DNA of 64,000 nucleotides from Alphaproteobacteria bacterium (GTDB taxonomy: Bacteria > Pseudomonadota > Alphaproteobacteria > Rhizobiales > Amorphaceae). Positions 25,825 to 35,286 of the stretch are shown here, piece by piece (the first letter of the stretch is position 1; every line of letters begins with the position of its first letter). The DNA is taken from assembly GCA_030431335.1 (NCBI GenBank), contig JAUIJH010000008.1, positions 1 through 64,000 on the forward strand, written 5' to 3'. A model generated the notes under the pieces. That model was not told the DNA's origin and ran no database searches. It saw nothing but the letters and a program-made list of their open reading frames with translations. The position numbers and the translations under genes were made by a program.

Positions 25825-27432
25825 CTAAGCCGGCGAAATGTCGAAGCGCTGGCGCACATCGGCCAGCGCAGCGGGCGTATCGGCGTCGGTCTCCGCCGCG
25901 TCGCCGATTTCCACGTCGACCAGCTGATCGGCATAGCGCGACATCAGAGCGCGCCCGCCGGCGTCGCCTTCCGTCGCGCGCAGCTCGGGGAAGAGGCGGG
26001 CCGACCAGGCCACCGGGTTGCCGCGCCCGCCGCCGCTGGTCGCCATGGCGATCAACGCATTCTCGCGCGCCAGCCCGGCGAGCACGCGGTCGCAATCGGC
26101 CGCGCGCACCAGCGGCATGTCGCCGAGGAGGACCAGCGCCGCGTCCGCGTCGGCCGGGATCGCGGCGAGGCCCGTGCGCAGCGAGGTGGACAGCCCGTCC
26201 GCGTAGGCCGCGTTGTGCGCGAACACCACCGGCAGACCCGCCAGCGCCGCCCGCACGCCCGCCGCCTCGTGGCCGGTGACCACCACCACCGGGTCCGCCT
26301 GCGAGCCCAGCGCCGCCGCCACCGCGTGGCGCACCATCGGCACGCCGCCGACCGTCTCGGTCAGCTTGTTGGCCGTCCCCATGCGCGAGGAGCGGCCCGC
26401 CGCCAGCACGATGGCGGCCGGGCGCTGCGGCGCCGCCTCGGCCAGCGCGCCCCGGCGCGGACGCGGCCGCGCCGCCGTCTCCTCCAGAAGGCCGCCGACG
26501 CCCATGGCAATGATGTCGTCGCGGTGTACATCGAGCCCGGCAAGCACCCGGTCGAGCACGAAATCGAAGCCGTTGGCCTTGGGCGAGCGGGCGCAGCCCG
26601 GCGCGCCGATCACCGCGCGCCCCGCTTCCTCGCCCAGCACCAGGAGGTTGCCCGGGTCCACCGGCATGCCGATGTGCTCGATACGCCCGCCGGCGGCGCG
26701 GATCGCGGCCGGGATCACATCGTCGCCATCCACCACCGCCGAGGCGCCGAACACCACCACCAGCTCCCCCTCCGCCTCGCGGATCGCGGCGGCGAGCGCG
26801 TCGGCATCGTGCGGTACGCGCAGGTCCGTGACGATCTCGGCGCCCGGGCCTTCGAGGCGCTGGCGGAAGATGCCGAGCGTCTTGTCCACCACGCTCGCCT
26901 TGAGCGCCGGCAGCAGCGTCGAGATCGCCGCCACGCGCCGGACCCGCCAGCCCGCGACGCCGAGCGCGCGCGGCGCCAGCGCGGCGGCCTCGGCCACCTT
27001 GTCGCGCGGCGCGGCGAAGGGGATGATCTTCACCGTCCCCACCATGCGCCCCTCCGCCACCCGCGCGAACGGCGGCAGCGTCGCCAGCGTGATGGCCGGA
27101 TCGACGGCGTTGAGCGCATCCACGGCCGCCTTGTCGACGCCGACGAGGCCGGACCGCGCGGCATAGAGGTTGGCACGCCCCGTATCGGCCCGCTCCACGC
27201 GCACGTTGGGGCCGGCGACGGCCTCGGCCAGCAGGCGCGCCGCCTCGTCCTCGTGCATGTCTCCGGGGTCGAGCCGCGCGGCGATCACCGTCGCGATGCC
27301 GGCCTCGGCCAGCGCCGCGATATCGGTGGCGGCGAGGCGGGTGCCCTTGCGGATGACGCCCTTGCCCGTGCGCTGCGAATGGGCGAGCAGCGCCCCTTCC
27401 GCCTCGGCGATGGGGACCGGTCCGAACCTCAC
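25825..27432 (-). CDS. Molybdopterin-binding / MobA-like nucleotidyltransferase fusion
   Basis: A 535-residue two-domain protein. The N-terminal part (about residues 1-320) is a MoeA/CinA-like molybdopterin-binding region (GASAVVDGDDVIPAAIRAAGG; PVDPGNLLVLGE). The C-terminal part (about 340-535) is a MobA-like NTP transferase (AIVLAAGRSSRMG, LLGDMPLV). Such fusions make the dinucleotide form of the cofactor for xanthine-oxidase-family enzymes. It starts at a GTG overlapping the upstream XdhC-type stop by 4 nt; the longer open frame upstream is a shadow. A small inverted repeat (GCCGGC) flanks its stop codon. Confidence 0.82.
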   Translation of the reverse strand: MRFGPVPIAEAEGALLAHSQRTGKGVIRKGTRLAATDIAALAEAGIATVIAARLDPGDMHEDEAARLLAEAVAGPNVRVERADTGRANLYAARSGLVGVDKAAVDALNAVDPAITLATLPPFARVAEGRMVGTVKIIPFAAPRDKVAEAAALAPRALGVAGWRVRRVAAISTLLPALKASVVDKTLGIFRQRLEGPGAEIVTDLRVPHDADALAAAIREAEGELVVVFGASAVVDGDDVIPAAIRAAGGRIEHIGMPVDPGNLLVLGEEAGRAVIGAPGCARSPKANGFDFVLDRVLAGLDVHRDDIIAMGVGGLLEETAARPRPRRGALAEAAPQRPAAIVLAAGRSSRMGTANKLTETVGGVPMVRHAVAAALGSQADPVVVVTGHEAAGVRAALAGLPVVFAHNAAYADGLSTSLRTGLAAIPADADAALVLLGDMPLVRAADCDRVLAGLARENALIAMATSGGGRGNPVAWSARLFPELRATEGDAGGRALMSRYADQLVDVEIGDAAETDADTPAALADVRQRFDISPA

Positions 27433-28148
27433 GCCGCGGGTGCCTCCAGCGCCCCGGCCGTGCGCGCGACGGGCCGCGCCTCGGTGCGCAGCGCGGCGAT
27501 CACCTCGGCCAGCACCGCCACGGCGATCTCGGCGGGGGAGGCGGCGCCGATGGGCAGGCCGATGGGTGCCTTGATGCGGCCGATGGCAGCCTCGTCGAAG
27601 CCGGCCGCATTCAGCCGCTCGACCCGCTTGCCGTGCGTCTTCCGGCTGCCCAGCGCGCCGATATAGAAGCAGTCGGCCTTGAGCGCGGCCATCAGCGCCG
27701 GATCGTCGATCTTGGGATCGTGGGTGAGGGTGGCGAGCGCGGTCTCCTCGTCGAGCGCGAGCAGCTCGGGCTCGGGCCATTCGGGCACCAGGTGCACGCC
27801 GGCGAAACGCTCGGGCGTCGCGAACGCGGTGCGCGGGTCGACGATGGTGACGTCGAAGCCGGTGGCCGTCGCCATCGGCGCCAGCGCCTGGCTGACGTGC
27901 ACGGCGCCGATGATCACCAGCCGCGGCGGCGGCCGGTGGATGCCGATGAAGACGGCGCCCTCCTCCGCCTCGACCCGGCCCGACTTGCCGGACGCGAAGC
28001 GCCGGCCGAGCTCGGCGGCGAGCGGATCGCCCGCGGCCTGCTCGCGCAGCACCAGGCGGCCCGGCGCGCCCGACAGCGGCACGATCATCGCCGCGGCCCG
28101 CCGGCCCGCACGCGCCGCGTTCAGCGCCTTGAGATCGTCGAGCCTCAC
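27429..28148 (-). CDS. XdhC-type molybdoenzyme maturation protein, Rossmann part
   Basis: A 239-residue XdhC-family protein with the C-terminal Rossmann domain (RLVIIGAVHVSQALAPMATATGFDVTIVDPR, then YIGALGSRKTH and IGLPIGAASPAEIAVAVLAE). These proteins deliver or sulfurate the molybdenum cofactor for xanthine dehydrogenase/aldehyde oxidase enzymes. The GTG at 28148 overlaps the stop of the small XdhC-N gene by 4 nt, so the two halves of a usual XdhC are separate, coupled genes here. Confidence 0.85.
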   Translation of the reverse strand: MRLDDLKALNAARAGRRAAAMIVPLSGAPGRLVLREQAAGDPLAAELGRRFASGKSGRVEAEEGAVFIGIHRPPPRLVIIGAVHVSQALAPMATATGFDVTIVDPRTAFATPERFAGVHLVPEWPEPELLALDEETALATLTHDPKIDDPALMAALKADCFYIGALGSRKTHGKRVERLNAAGFDEAAIGRIKAPIGLPIGAASPAEIAVAVLAEVIAALRTEARPVARTAGALEAPAA

Positions 28149-28480
28149 CGTGCCGCCCCGCCGCCGGCGACGATCGGCTCGACCAGCACGCGGATGGTGC
28201 CGCCGCACGACAGGCCCACCTCCCACGCGGTCTCGTCCGCAACGCCGAATTCCAGGAGCTTGGCCGGCGCGCCGTCGGCGATCTCCAGCGCCTCGGCCAC
28301 CACGGCGCCTTCCACGCAGCCGCCGGAGACCGAGCCCTCGAAGGCACCGTCGCCGTCGATCACCAGGTGGCTGCCCACCGGGCGCGGCGCCGAGCCCCAG
28401 GTGTCGACCACGGTGGCCAGCGCCACCTTGCGGCCTTCGCCGAGCCAGCGCTCGGCGATCGTCAGCGGATCATCGTCCAT
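28145..28480 (-). CDS. XdhC/CoxI N-terminal domain protein
   Basis: A 111-residue protein matching the XdhC_CoxI domain. It has RKVALATVVDTWGSAPRPVGSHLVIDGDG, the SGGCVEGAVVAEA cysteine motif and the LSCGGTIRVLVEP end motif with a conserved cysteine. The ATG at 28480 follows AAAGGTG. It is the first gene of the three-gene molybdenum-cofactor set. No CoxL, CoxM or CoxS enzyme gene is in the window. Confidence 0.87.
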   Translation of the reverse strand: MDDDPLTIAERWLGEGRKVALATVVDTWGSAPRPVGSHLVIDGDGAFEGSVSGGCVEGAVVAEALEIADGAPAKLLEFGVADETAWEVGLSCGGTIRVLVEPIVAGGGAAR

Positions 28481-28498
28481 CGTTGCACCTTTCGAACT

Positions 28499-28510
28499 GT
28501 CGGGCCCGAC
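28499..28510. promoter_or_regulatory. 12-bp perfect palindrome upstream of the XdhC-N gene
   Basis: GTCGGGCCCGAC is a perfect palindrome 18 bases upstream of the ATG at 28480, just ahead of its ribosome site. It could be an operator or a small hairpin. Position is the only support. Confidence 0.3.
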
Positions 28511-28557
28511 CTCACAAATGGGAGCCGAGCCACGCTTTGGCAAAAGCCCGAGGCGGG

Positions 28558-29319
28558 TCAGCCGGTCGCGGCCGGCGTCTCGGCGAGGCGGGCGCGCGCC
28601 CGCTTGGTCAGCGCCACCAGCGCCATGCGCACCTCGGTGCCGTTGGTGGCCGGCGCGTCGAACTCGACGCGCACCACGCGGCTGCCGCAGCCCAGATCGA
28701 TGCCGCGCGGATCGATGCCCACCGCCCGCCACGGCCCGCTCGGCACGCCGGCGATGACATTGGCCATCAGCGCCATCGCGTCGGCATGGTCGTCGTCCAT
28801 GTGGGCGGCGGCGCCCGCCTCCATCTGCGCGACGGCCTCGGTCTCGGCCGCGCCCGACAACAGCGCCGCCGGCTCGAGGTCGACGATGCGCCCGAACCCC
28901 GCCACCAGGTGCGCGCTGTCCGGCTCCAGCCGCACGAAGGCGAAATCGGCGAAATCGGCGTACAGCACCGCCTCGGGCTGGCGCCGCAGGTAGCGCTCGC
29001 GCGCGCCGTCGCGATCCGCGACCGGCACGAGGCGCCCGCCCACGCTCACGCGGGCCTGCGTGGTGGGGTCGGAATCGTCCCCCTTTGGCGCAACATACAG
29101 CAAAGATGCCCTATTATCTTGCGCGATATTTTGCGTATGCGTTGCAAGTTGCGACACCAGAAGCAACGGCGCCCCGTCTACCATCGTTGCCACAGCAACG
29201 TGGCTGACGTAAGGCGACCCACTCTTGTTAAGGCTTCCAAGGGCAGCGTGTTCCGCTTCATGGATCAACGCACGCGCTGCTGCCGCGGCCGCTTCGGGAG
29301 ACCAGCTCTGATCGCTCAC
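28558..29319 (-). CDS. HugZ-like pyridoxamine-phosphate-oxidase-fold protein with DUF2470
   Basis: A 253-residue cytoplasmic protein. It has an N-terminal split-barrel FMN/haem-binding domain (about residues 10-150, beginning RALIHEAEHAALGSLNKSGSPYVSHVAVATM) and a C-terminal DUF2470 domain (about 165-250, with the MDDDHADAMALMA motif). HugZ proteins degrade haem, but many homologues in this family have unproven roles. I took the GTG at 29319, preceded by AAGGG at seven bases. It is divergent from chvI across a relatively AT-rich gap. Confidence 0.8.
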   Translation of the reverse strand: MSDQSWSPEAAAAAARALIHEAEHAALGSLNKSGSPYVSHVAVATMVDGAPLLLVSQLATHTQNIAQDNRASLLYVAPKGDDSDPTTQARVSVGGRLVPVADRDGARERYLRRQPEAVLYADFADFAFVRLEPDSAHLVAGFGRIVDLEPAALLSGAAETEAVAQMEAGAAAHMDDDHADAMALMANVIAGVPSGPWRAVGIDPRGIDLGCGSRVVRVEFDAPATNGTEVRMALVALTKRARARLAETPAATG

Positions 29320-29454
29320 TCATGAACCCTTAATTGCATGTGGACGTGGTAATCCGAATTGTGCAGGATCGCGCGCTATGAATTGCCATATTTTGCTCGC
29401 ACTCAAGAGGGGGTTAGATTGCACAAGCCCGCGCGCAAATCCTTAGGTGGAGAC

Positions 29455-30159
29455 ATGGCAACCATTGCCCTCGTAGACGACGATCGTAACATCCTGACGA
29501 GCGTATCGATCGCGCTCGAATCGGAGGGTTTCAACGTCGAAACCTACAACGATGGAGCGTCGGGACTGGAAGGGTTGACCGAGAACCCGCCGGACCTTGC
29601 CGTGCTGGACATCAAGATGCCCCGCATGGACGGCCTGGAGCTCCTGCGCCGGCTGCGCCAGTCGACGGATCTGCCGGTCATCTTCCTCACCTCCAAGGAC
29701 GATGAGATCGACGAGCTGTTCGGCCTCAAGATGGGCGCGGACGATTTCATCCGCAAACCGTTCTCGCAGCGCCTTCTGGTCGAGCGGATCAAGGCGGTCC
29801 TGCGCCGTGCCCAGCCGGTCGGCAGCGGCGCCGAGGCCGGCGAGGGGGACGGCTCGCGGACCATGGAGCGCGGCGACCTGGTGATGGACACGGACCGTCA
29901 CGCCTCCACCTGGAAGGGCAAGCCCGTCGTGCTGACGGTGACGGAATTCCTGATCCTGCAGGCGCTGGCCCAGCGTCCCGGCGTGGTGAAAAGCCGCAAC
30001 GCGCTGATGGACGCGGCCTACGACGACCACGTCTATGTCGACGACCGCACCATCGACAGCCACATCAAGCGGCTGCGCAAGAAGTTCAAGCTCGTCGACG
30101 ACGATTTCGACATGATCGAAACCCTGTACGGAGTGGGCTACCGCTTCAGGGATGAATAG
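29455..30159 (+). CDS. chvI: Two-component response regulator ChvI
   Basis: A 234-residue OmpR-type regulator. The receiver carries the acidic patch VDDD at residues 7-10, the phospho-acceptor Asp52 in [13 protein letters not shown], and TSKDD and KPFS further on. The winged-helix DNA-binding domain (about 140-234) ends GVGYRFRDE. High similarity to the Hyphomicrobiales ChvI/ExoI regulators of envelope, acid and exopolysaccharide responses is evident, as is the neighbouring chvG. The ATG follows AGGTGGAG; its stop overlaps the chvG start by 8 nt. Confidence 0.95.
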   Translation: MATIALVDDDRNILTSVSIALESEGFNVETYNDGASGLEGLTENPPDLAVLDIKMPRMDGLELLRRLRQSTDLPVIFLTSKDDEIDELFGLKMGADDFIRKPFSQRLLVERIKAVLRRAQPVGSGAEAGEGDGSRTMERGDLVMDTDRHASTWKGKPVVLTVTEFLILQALAQRPGVVKSRNALMDAAYDDHVYVDDRTIDSHIKRLRKKFKLVDDDFDMIETLYGVGYRFRDE

Positions 30160-31945
30160 CTTGGGGCACGTCGGACGGCCGCCGCCGATGCCGCCGGCCT
30201 CGCAATCCTCCGAGCAAGCGTTCCACCCGCCCTCGCCCGAGGTGTTCCGCCCGCCGCGCGAGCGCTGGCTGCACCCGGCCGCCTTCGGCTTCTCGCGGCT
30301 GGCGATCCAGCTCATCGCGGTCAACCTGTGCGCGCTCACGGCCCTGCTCGCGGCGACGCTGTGGATCTCGGACCTCAGGCGCGGCGCCATCGACGCGGTG
30401 GCGCGCAGCCTCACCGTCCAGTCCGATGCGGTGGCCGCCGCCTTCGCCCTGTCGCGCAGCACCGAAACCGGCATCCCGTTGATGTCCCGGCTCGAACAGA
30501 GCGTCGGCGACGCCAAGGCGCGGGGCAACGGTGCCACCGCCAAGGCCGCCGCCCCGCCGGCGCGCGTCGACCGCGCCGAGCTCGAGTCGCTGCTGGGGCG
30601 CATTCTGGAAGGCTCGCCCGCGCGCGTGCGCACCTACGACGCCACCGGCCGGCGCATCACCGACAGCGCCATCTCCCTGTCCGGCCCCGGCAGCGCCGCG
30701 CAGGTGCTGCTGGACCAGCACCAGGACGGCAGCTTCTTCGATCCGCTGTGGCATCGCCTCTCCAACTCGCTGTTCTCGCCCGCCCTCGACCGCGAGCCCG
30801 ACGACCGCGAGCCCGCCGTCACGCTGCCGGAAGTCACCGCGGCGCTGGGGGGCGTCAAGGACGTCGCCGCCCGCCTTACGCCCGATGGCGACATCCTCAT
30901 CTCCGTCGCCACCCCGATCCGCGACAACACCGGCGAGGTGATCGGCGTGCTGCACCTGCGCAGCGGGCCCGGCGCGGTGGTGCAGATGGCGCGGGCGCAG
31001 GAGCTCGGCATCACCAAGGTGTTCATCCTCGCCGGCATCCTGGCGGTGCTCCTGTCGCTGCTCCTGGCCGCCACGGTCACGCGGCCGCTGCGCCGGCTCG
31101 CGGCGGCGGCCGAGCGCATCCGCCGCGGCGGCGCCTCCACGCCGATGCCCGAGCTGCGCGACGCCGGCGAGATCGGCGAGCTGTCGCGCGTGCTGCACGA
31201 CATGACGGTGGCGCTCTACCAGCGCATCGATGCCATCGAGGCGTTCGCCGGCGAGGTGGCGCACGAGCTGAAGAACCCGCTGACCTCGCTGCGCAGCGCC
31301 GTCGAGACGCTGCCGCTGGCCCGCAACGACAGCGCCCGCGAGCGGCTGATGGAGGTGATCCAGCACGACGTGCGGCGCATCGACCGGCTGATCTCCGACA
31401 TCTCCGAGGCGTCCAAGCTCGATGCCGAGCTCAACCGGCACCGCTACGAGCGCTTCGACCTATTGCGCCTCCTGCGCTCCGTGGTGGCGGCGCAGGCCGA
31501 GCTCGCCGCCGACCGCGACCAGTCGATCGAGTTCGTGGTGCGCGGCGACCCCGACCCCTCCACCTATCACGTGATGGGCAGCGACAGCCGGCTCAGCCAG
31601 GTGTTCATCAACCTCATCGACAATGCGCGCTCCTTCACGCCCGACGAGGGGCGCGTGCTGGTCACCGCGCAGCGCTTCTCCAATTTCGTCGAGGTGGTGG
31701 TCGACGACGAAGGCCCCGGCATCGCCGAGGAGGCGCTGGAGCGCATCTTCGAGCGCTTCTATACCGACCGCACCGAGCAGCGCTCGTTCGGCAACAATTC
31801 CGGCCTCGGCCTCGCCATCTCGCGCCAGATCGTTGACGCCCACAACGGCGAGATCTTCGCCGAGAACCGCTACCGCTCGACACTCTCGGCCGACCGCGAC
31901 GTGGCCGGCGCGCGCTTCACCGTGCGCCTGCCGGCGGCCACATGA
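30152..31945 (+). CDS. chvG: Sensor histidine kinase ChvG
   Basis: A 597-residue kinase partnering ChvI. Membrane segments lie at about residues 48-72 and 288-310 and bracket a periplasmic sensor domain. A HAMP region follows, then a HisKA domain with His371 in [15 protein letters not shown] and an HATPase domain with N and G boxes ([30 protein letters not shown]). The long proline-rich N-terminus before the first membrane segment is common in this family. Its stop overlaps the hprK start by 4 nt. Confidence 0.94.
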   Translation: MNSLGHVGRPPPMPPASQSSEQAFHPPSPEVFRPPRERWLHPAAFGFSRLAIQLIAVNLCALTALLAATLWISDLRRGAIDAVARSLTVQSDAVAAAFALSRSTETGIPLMSRLEQSVGDAKARGNGATAKAAAPPARVDRAELESLLGRILEGSPARVRTYDATGRRITDSAISLSGPGSAAQVLLDQHQDGSFFDPLWHRLSNSLFSPALDREPDDREPAVTLPEVTAALGGVKDVAARLTPDGDILISVATPIRDNTGEVIGVLHLRSGPGAVVQMARAQELGITKVFILAGILAVLLSLLLAATVTRPLRRLAAAAERIRRGGASTPMPELRDAGEIGELSRVLHDMTVALYQRIDAIEAFAGEVAHELKNPLTSLRSAVETLPLARNDSARERLMEVIQHDVRRIDRLISDISEASKLDAELNRHRYERFDLLRLLRSVVAAQAELAADRDQSIEFVVRGDPDPSTYHVMGSDSRLSQVFINLIDNARSFTPDEGRVLVTAQRFSNFVEVVVDDEGPGIAEEALERIFERFYTDRTEQRSFGNNSGLGLAISRQIVDAHNGEIFAENRYRSTLSADRDVAGARFTVRLPAAT

Positions 31946-32424
31946 GCGCGACCATCCATGCCGGCGCCGTGGCGCTGGGCGAGGAAGGGGTGCTCATCCG
32001 CGGCGCGCCGGGGACGGGCAAGTCCGCCTTCGCCCGCGCGCTCGTCGCGCTGTGGCAGCGCGAGGGCGCGTTCGCCGCGCACGTCGCCGACGACCGCACG
32101 GCGCTCGCCGCGGTCAACGGCGCGCTGATCGCGCGGCCCGCCAGGTCCCTCGCCGGCCTGATCGAGGTGCGCGGCATCGGCATCGTCGCGGTGCCGACCC
32201 TTGCGGCCGTACGCCTCACCCTGGTGGCCGATCTCGAGGCCGCGCCCGAGCGAATGCCCGATCCGGCCGAGCGCACGCTGTCGTTGCATGGCGTCGCGCT
32301 GCCTCGCCTCTCGTTTGGAGCGTGCGCTGCGGAACACAGTGCGCAGACTCTCCGCTGCCTTCTGGCTGCTGGCGCCTTGACGCAGACAGACCCAGAGGCC
32401 CAACCTATGGCGCGTAGCTATTGA
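31942..32424 (+). CDS. hprK: HPr kinase/phosphorylase, short alphaproteobacterial form
   Basis: A 160-residue protein with only the catalytic domain of HprK. The P-loop is GAPGTGKS (near residue 25), followed by VADDRTALA and a conserved IEVRGIGI segment. Alphaproteobacterial HprK proteins lack the N-terminal domain, so the short length is expected. It phosphorylates HPr on a serine, the regulatory branch of the phosphotransferase system. The downstream EIIA and HPr genes supply its partners. Confidence 0.92.
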   Translation: MSATIHAGAVALGEEGVLIRGAPGTGKSAFARALVALWQREGAFAAHVADDRTALAAVNGALIARPARSLAGLIEVRGIGIVAVPTLAAVRLTLVADLEAAPERMPDPAERTLSLHGVALPRLSFGACAAEHSAQTLRCLLAAGALTQTDPEAQPMARSY

Positions 32425-32443
32425 ACGTTGAAGGGACACCGCG

Positions 32444-32845
32444 GTGATAGGACTGGTTCTCGTCACCCACGGGCGACTAGCGCAAGAATTGCGCGCCGCT
32501 CTCGAGCATGTGGTTGGCCCGCAGGAGGCAGTTGAAGGCATCTCGATCCAGCCCGACGACGACATCGAACAGCGTCGGGCCGATATTCTCACGGCCGTGG
32601 CTCGGGTCAATTCGGGCGACGGCGTCGTCATCCTGACCGACATGTTCGGTGGTACACCTTCCAATTTGGCGATCTCCGTCATGTCGCAGGGAAACGTGGA
32701 GGTGATCGCCGGGGTGAACCTGCCGATGTTGGTAAAGCTGTCGTCGGTGCGCACCGGTATGGCGCTGCCGGAGGCGGTCGCCGCAGCACGCGACGCGGGC
32801 ATAAAATATATCAGCATCGCGTCCCATGTCCTCGCCGGAAGCTGA
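32444..32845 (+). CDS. PTS EIIA component, mannose family
   Basis: A 133-residue EIIA-Man domain protein. The phosphorylated histidine is His9 in LVTHGRLAQEL, and the family segment LTDMFGGTPSNLA is present. It starts at a GTG with AAGGGA upstream. No EIIB, EIIC or EIID gene is present, so this is a regulatory PTS rather than a sugar importer. Its 3' end overlaps the HPr gene by 20 nt. Confidence 0.92.
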   Translation: MIGLVLVTHGRLAQELRAALEHVVGPQEAVEGISIQPDDDIEQRRADILTAVARVNSGDGVVILTDMFGGTPSNLAISVMSQGNVEVIAGVNLPMLVKLSSVRTGMALPEAVAAARDAGIKYISIASHVLAGS

Positions 32846-33125
32846 AGACCGGGACACGCGTCACCTCTCGCTGACCATGGTGAACCGCCGCGGACTACAT
32901 GCCCGCGCGGCCGCCAAGTTCGTCAAGACGGCCGAACGTTTCGCCTGCGAAATCGAAGTGTCGAAGGACGGCCAGAACGTCAACGGACGCTCGATCATGG
33001 GCCTGCTGATGCTGGCTGCCGCACCGGGCTGCGTCATCGACGTACGGATCACGGGAGAGGATGCCGACGCCGCCGCGCAGCAGATCTCGATGCTCGTTTC
33101 AAACGGTTTTGGCGAAGATGACTGA
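32826..33125 (+). CDS. ptsH: HPr phosphocarrier protein
   Basis: A 99-residue HPr. The phosphocarrier histidine is His25 in NRRGLHARAAAKF, and the HprK target serine is Ser56 in NGRSIMGLLMLAA. It has an N-terminal extension of about ten residues compared with enteric HPr. The start lies within the EIIA gene (20-nt overlap). EI (ptsP) is not in the window. Confidence 0.94.
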   Translation: MSSPEAEDRDTRHLSLTMVNRRGLHARAAAKFVKTAERFACEIEVSKDGQNVNGRSIMGLLMLAAAPGCVIDVRITGEDADAAAQQISMLVSNGFGEDD

Positions 33126-33162
33126 GTTTCTAGGTGAATCTTCCGAAGAATATGAATAAGCC

Positions 33163-35286
33163 GTGACTACATTGGATCGGAAGGCGAGCCCTCTGGACGT
33201 GGACGACCTTACGGCCGGCATGACGATGTCGGCCTGCAATCTTTTTGCGATGGGCTTCGGGGCCCGGCATTGCGCAGTTGTGTCGTTGGAAACGAAGCGG
33301 CTCGAAGCCATGTCGAGCGCCTTCGCTCAGCTCGCCGAGTCGCTCCGCGACGAGACCCTCGCGGCCATCCTCGCGGCGATGGCCGCGACGCCTGCCGGCG
33401 AAACGGGCGCCGGCTGCCTGCGTCCCGTCGCCGTCGCGCCCGAGCTCGGGGGGCGGGGGCTCGCGATGGGCCTGGCGCAAGAACCCGAGCTCGCCGTCTT
33501 CGTCGTCGAGGTTGCCGGCATGGCCATCGAGCCGGCCCGCTTCTCCGCGGCGGCCGAGCAGGCGCTCACCGTCATCGCCAGCGCCATCGAGTCGCGCGTG
33601 CGCCAGCGCGACTTCAACCACATGTTCAGAATGTTGTCCTACGTCGAGGAGGTCGCCGAGATCGGCAGCTGGGAGCTGCAGGTCGGCACCAATCGCCCGA
33701 CGTGGTCCGACAAGGCCTACGCCATCCACGGGCTGGAGCCCGACGGCGAGTTGACCATGGAGCGCCTGTTCGCGCTCTTTCCCTCGCCGGCCAGCGAGAT
33801 GCTCAACCTCGAGTTCGAGCGCTCCGCCGCCGAGGGCACCAGCTTCGAGGTCACCTGTCCGCTCAAGCCGCCCGCTGGCAAGCAGCGGGTGGTGCGCATC
33901 GTCGGCCGCTGCCGCGACGACGTGGACGGCCGCCGCCTCTACGGCACGGTGCAGGACGTCACGCAGCAGATGTCGGCGGAGCGGCGGCTGTGGTGGGCCG
34001 CCAACCACGACCCGCTCACGGGCCTGCCCAACCGCCTGCTGCTGGAGGACCGGCTCACGGTCGCCATGCGCATGGCCCGGCGCGAGGCGCGCAGCTTCGC
34101 CCTCATCCTGATCGAGATCGCCGACATCGCGCGCCTCACCGGCCCGGCCGGCTTCGCCACCTCCGACAAGCACATGCTCGGCGTCGCCACGCGCCTCAGC
34201 GCGGTGCTGCGGGAGAGCGACACCTTCGCCCGCATCTCGATGACGGAATTCGCCCTGATCCTGGCCGATATCGACGACGAGAACGCGCTGCGCCCGCCCA
34301 TGCAGCGCCTGCGCGCCCAGTTCGCCGCAATGCAGAAGCAGGAGGCCGGCGGCGACGGCATGGTGATGAGCGTCGGCATCGCCTTCTTCCCCGAGCACGC
34401 CGACGGGCAGGCCGAGCTCATGCGCGCCGCCGAGACCGCTCTCGTCCAGGCCCGCCGCAAGCTCGACCAGTCGGTCATCATCTTCAACAGCCACATCACC
34501 GACGGGCCGACCCGCCGCCGCGCCACCATCCTGATGCGCGCCCGCGAGGGGCTGAAGAAGAACGAGTTCGTCCCCTACTATCAGCCGCAGTTCGACATGA
34601 ACTCGGGCGAGGTGGTCGGCGTCGAGGCGCTGGTGCGCTGGCGCACCCCGACCCTCACCCTCGACGCCAAGGACTTCGCCTACGTCCTGGAGGACCACGA
34701 GATCGGCAGCCAGCTCGGCCATGCGATGCTGGACGCGGTCATCGCCGACATCGCCGAGCTGCGCAAAATCACCGACCGGCCGTTCCGGGTCTCCATCAAC
34801 GCCTCGCGCAGCGAGGTGCTGCGCAACGACTTCCTGGAGACCTTCCTGGAGAAGGCCCATCGCGGCAACCTGAAGCCGACCGACTTCATCATCGAGATCA
34901 CCGAAGACGTCATCATCGGCATCGACGATCAGACGCTGCACGACAAGATTTCCTACCTGGTGTCGTCCGGCGTCGAGTTCTCGCTGGACGATTTCGGCAC
35001 CGGCTACGCCTCGCTGATCCACATCACCAGCTTCCCGATCAAAGAGATCAAGATCGACAAGCAGTTCACCCTCGGAATCGAGACTGATCGCCGCAAACGT
35101 GCCATCGTGCGCGGCGTCCTGCAGATCGCGCAATCGATCGGCCTCGACGTCATCACCGAGGGGGTGGAGACGCTGGCCCAGCAACGGGTGCTGCGTGAAA
35201 TCGGTTGCCGTTACGGCCAGGGCTACCTTTTCTCCTATCCCGTGCCTTTCGAGCAGTTCGCGGCCATGCTGGATAAAACAGACTGA
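33163..35286 (+). CDS. PAS-GGDEF-EAL c-di-GMP phosphodiesterase with degenerate GGDEF
   Basis: A 707-residue protein. Residues 1-150 are a possible GAF-like sensory part. A PAS-like domain (about 155-270; VAEIGSWELQVGTNRPTWSDKAY) precedes the GGDEF domain (about 280-440), whose signature is RISMTEF instead of RxGGDEF, so cyclase activity is unlikely. The EAL domain (about 450-705) keeps VEALVRW, SINAS, IEITED, DDFGTGYASL, KIDK, TEGVE and QGYLFSYP, so phosphodiesterase activity is expected. It starts at a GTG 37 bases after HPr, and its TGA shares a base with the next ATG. Confidence 0.88.
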   Translation: MTTLDRKASPLDVDDLTAGMTMSACNLFAMGFGARHCAVVSLETKRLEAMSSAFAQLAESLRDETLAAILAAMAATPAGETGAGCLRPVAVAPELGGRGLAMGLAQEPELAVFVVEVAGMAIEPARFSAAAEQALTVIASAIESRVRQRDFNHMFRMLSYVEEVAEIGSWELQVGTNRPTWSDKAYAIHGLEPDGELTMERLFALFPSPASEMLNLEFERSAAEGTSFEVTCPLKPPAGKQRVVRIVGRCRDDVDGRRLYGTVQDVTQQMSAERRLWWAANHDPLTGLPNRLLLEDRLTVAMRMARREARSFALILIEIADIARLTGPAGFATSDKHMLGVATRLSAVLRESDTFARISMTEFALILADIDDENALRPPMQRLRAQFAAMQKQEAGGDGMVMSVGIAFFPEHADGQAELMRAAETALVQARRKLDQSVIIFNSHITDGPTRRRATILMRAREGLKKNEFVPYYQPQFDMNSGEVVGVEALVRWRTPTLTLDAKDFAYVLEDHEIGSQLGHAMLDAVIADIAELRKITDRPFRVSINASRSEVLRNDFLETFLEKAHRGNLKPTDFIIEITEDVIIGIDDQTLHDKISYLVSSGVEFSLDDFGTGYASLIHITSFPIKEIKIDKQFTLGIETDRRKRAIVRGVLQIAQSIGLDVITEGVETLAQQRVLREIGCRYGQGYLFSYPVPFEQFAAMLDKTD

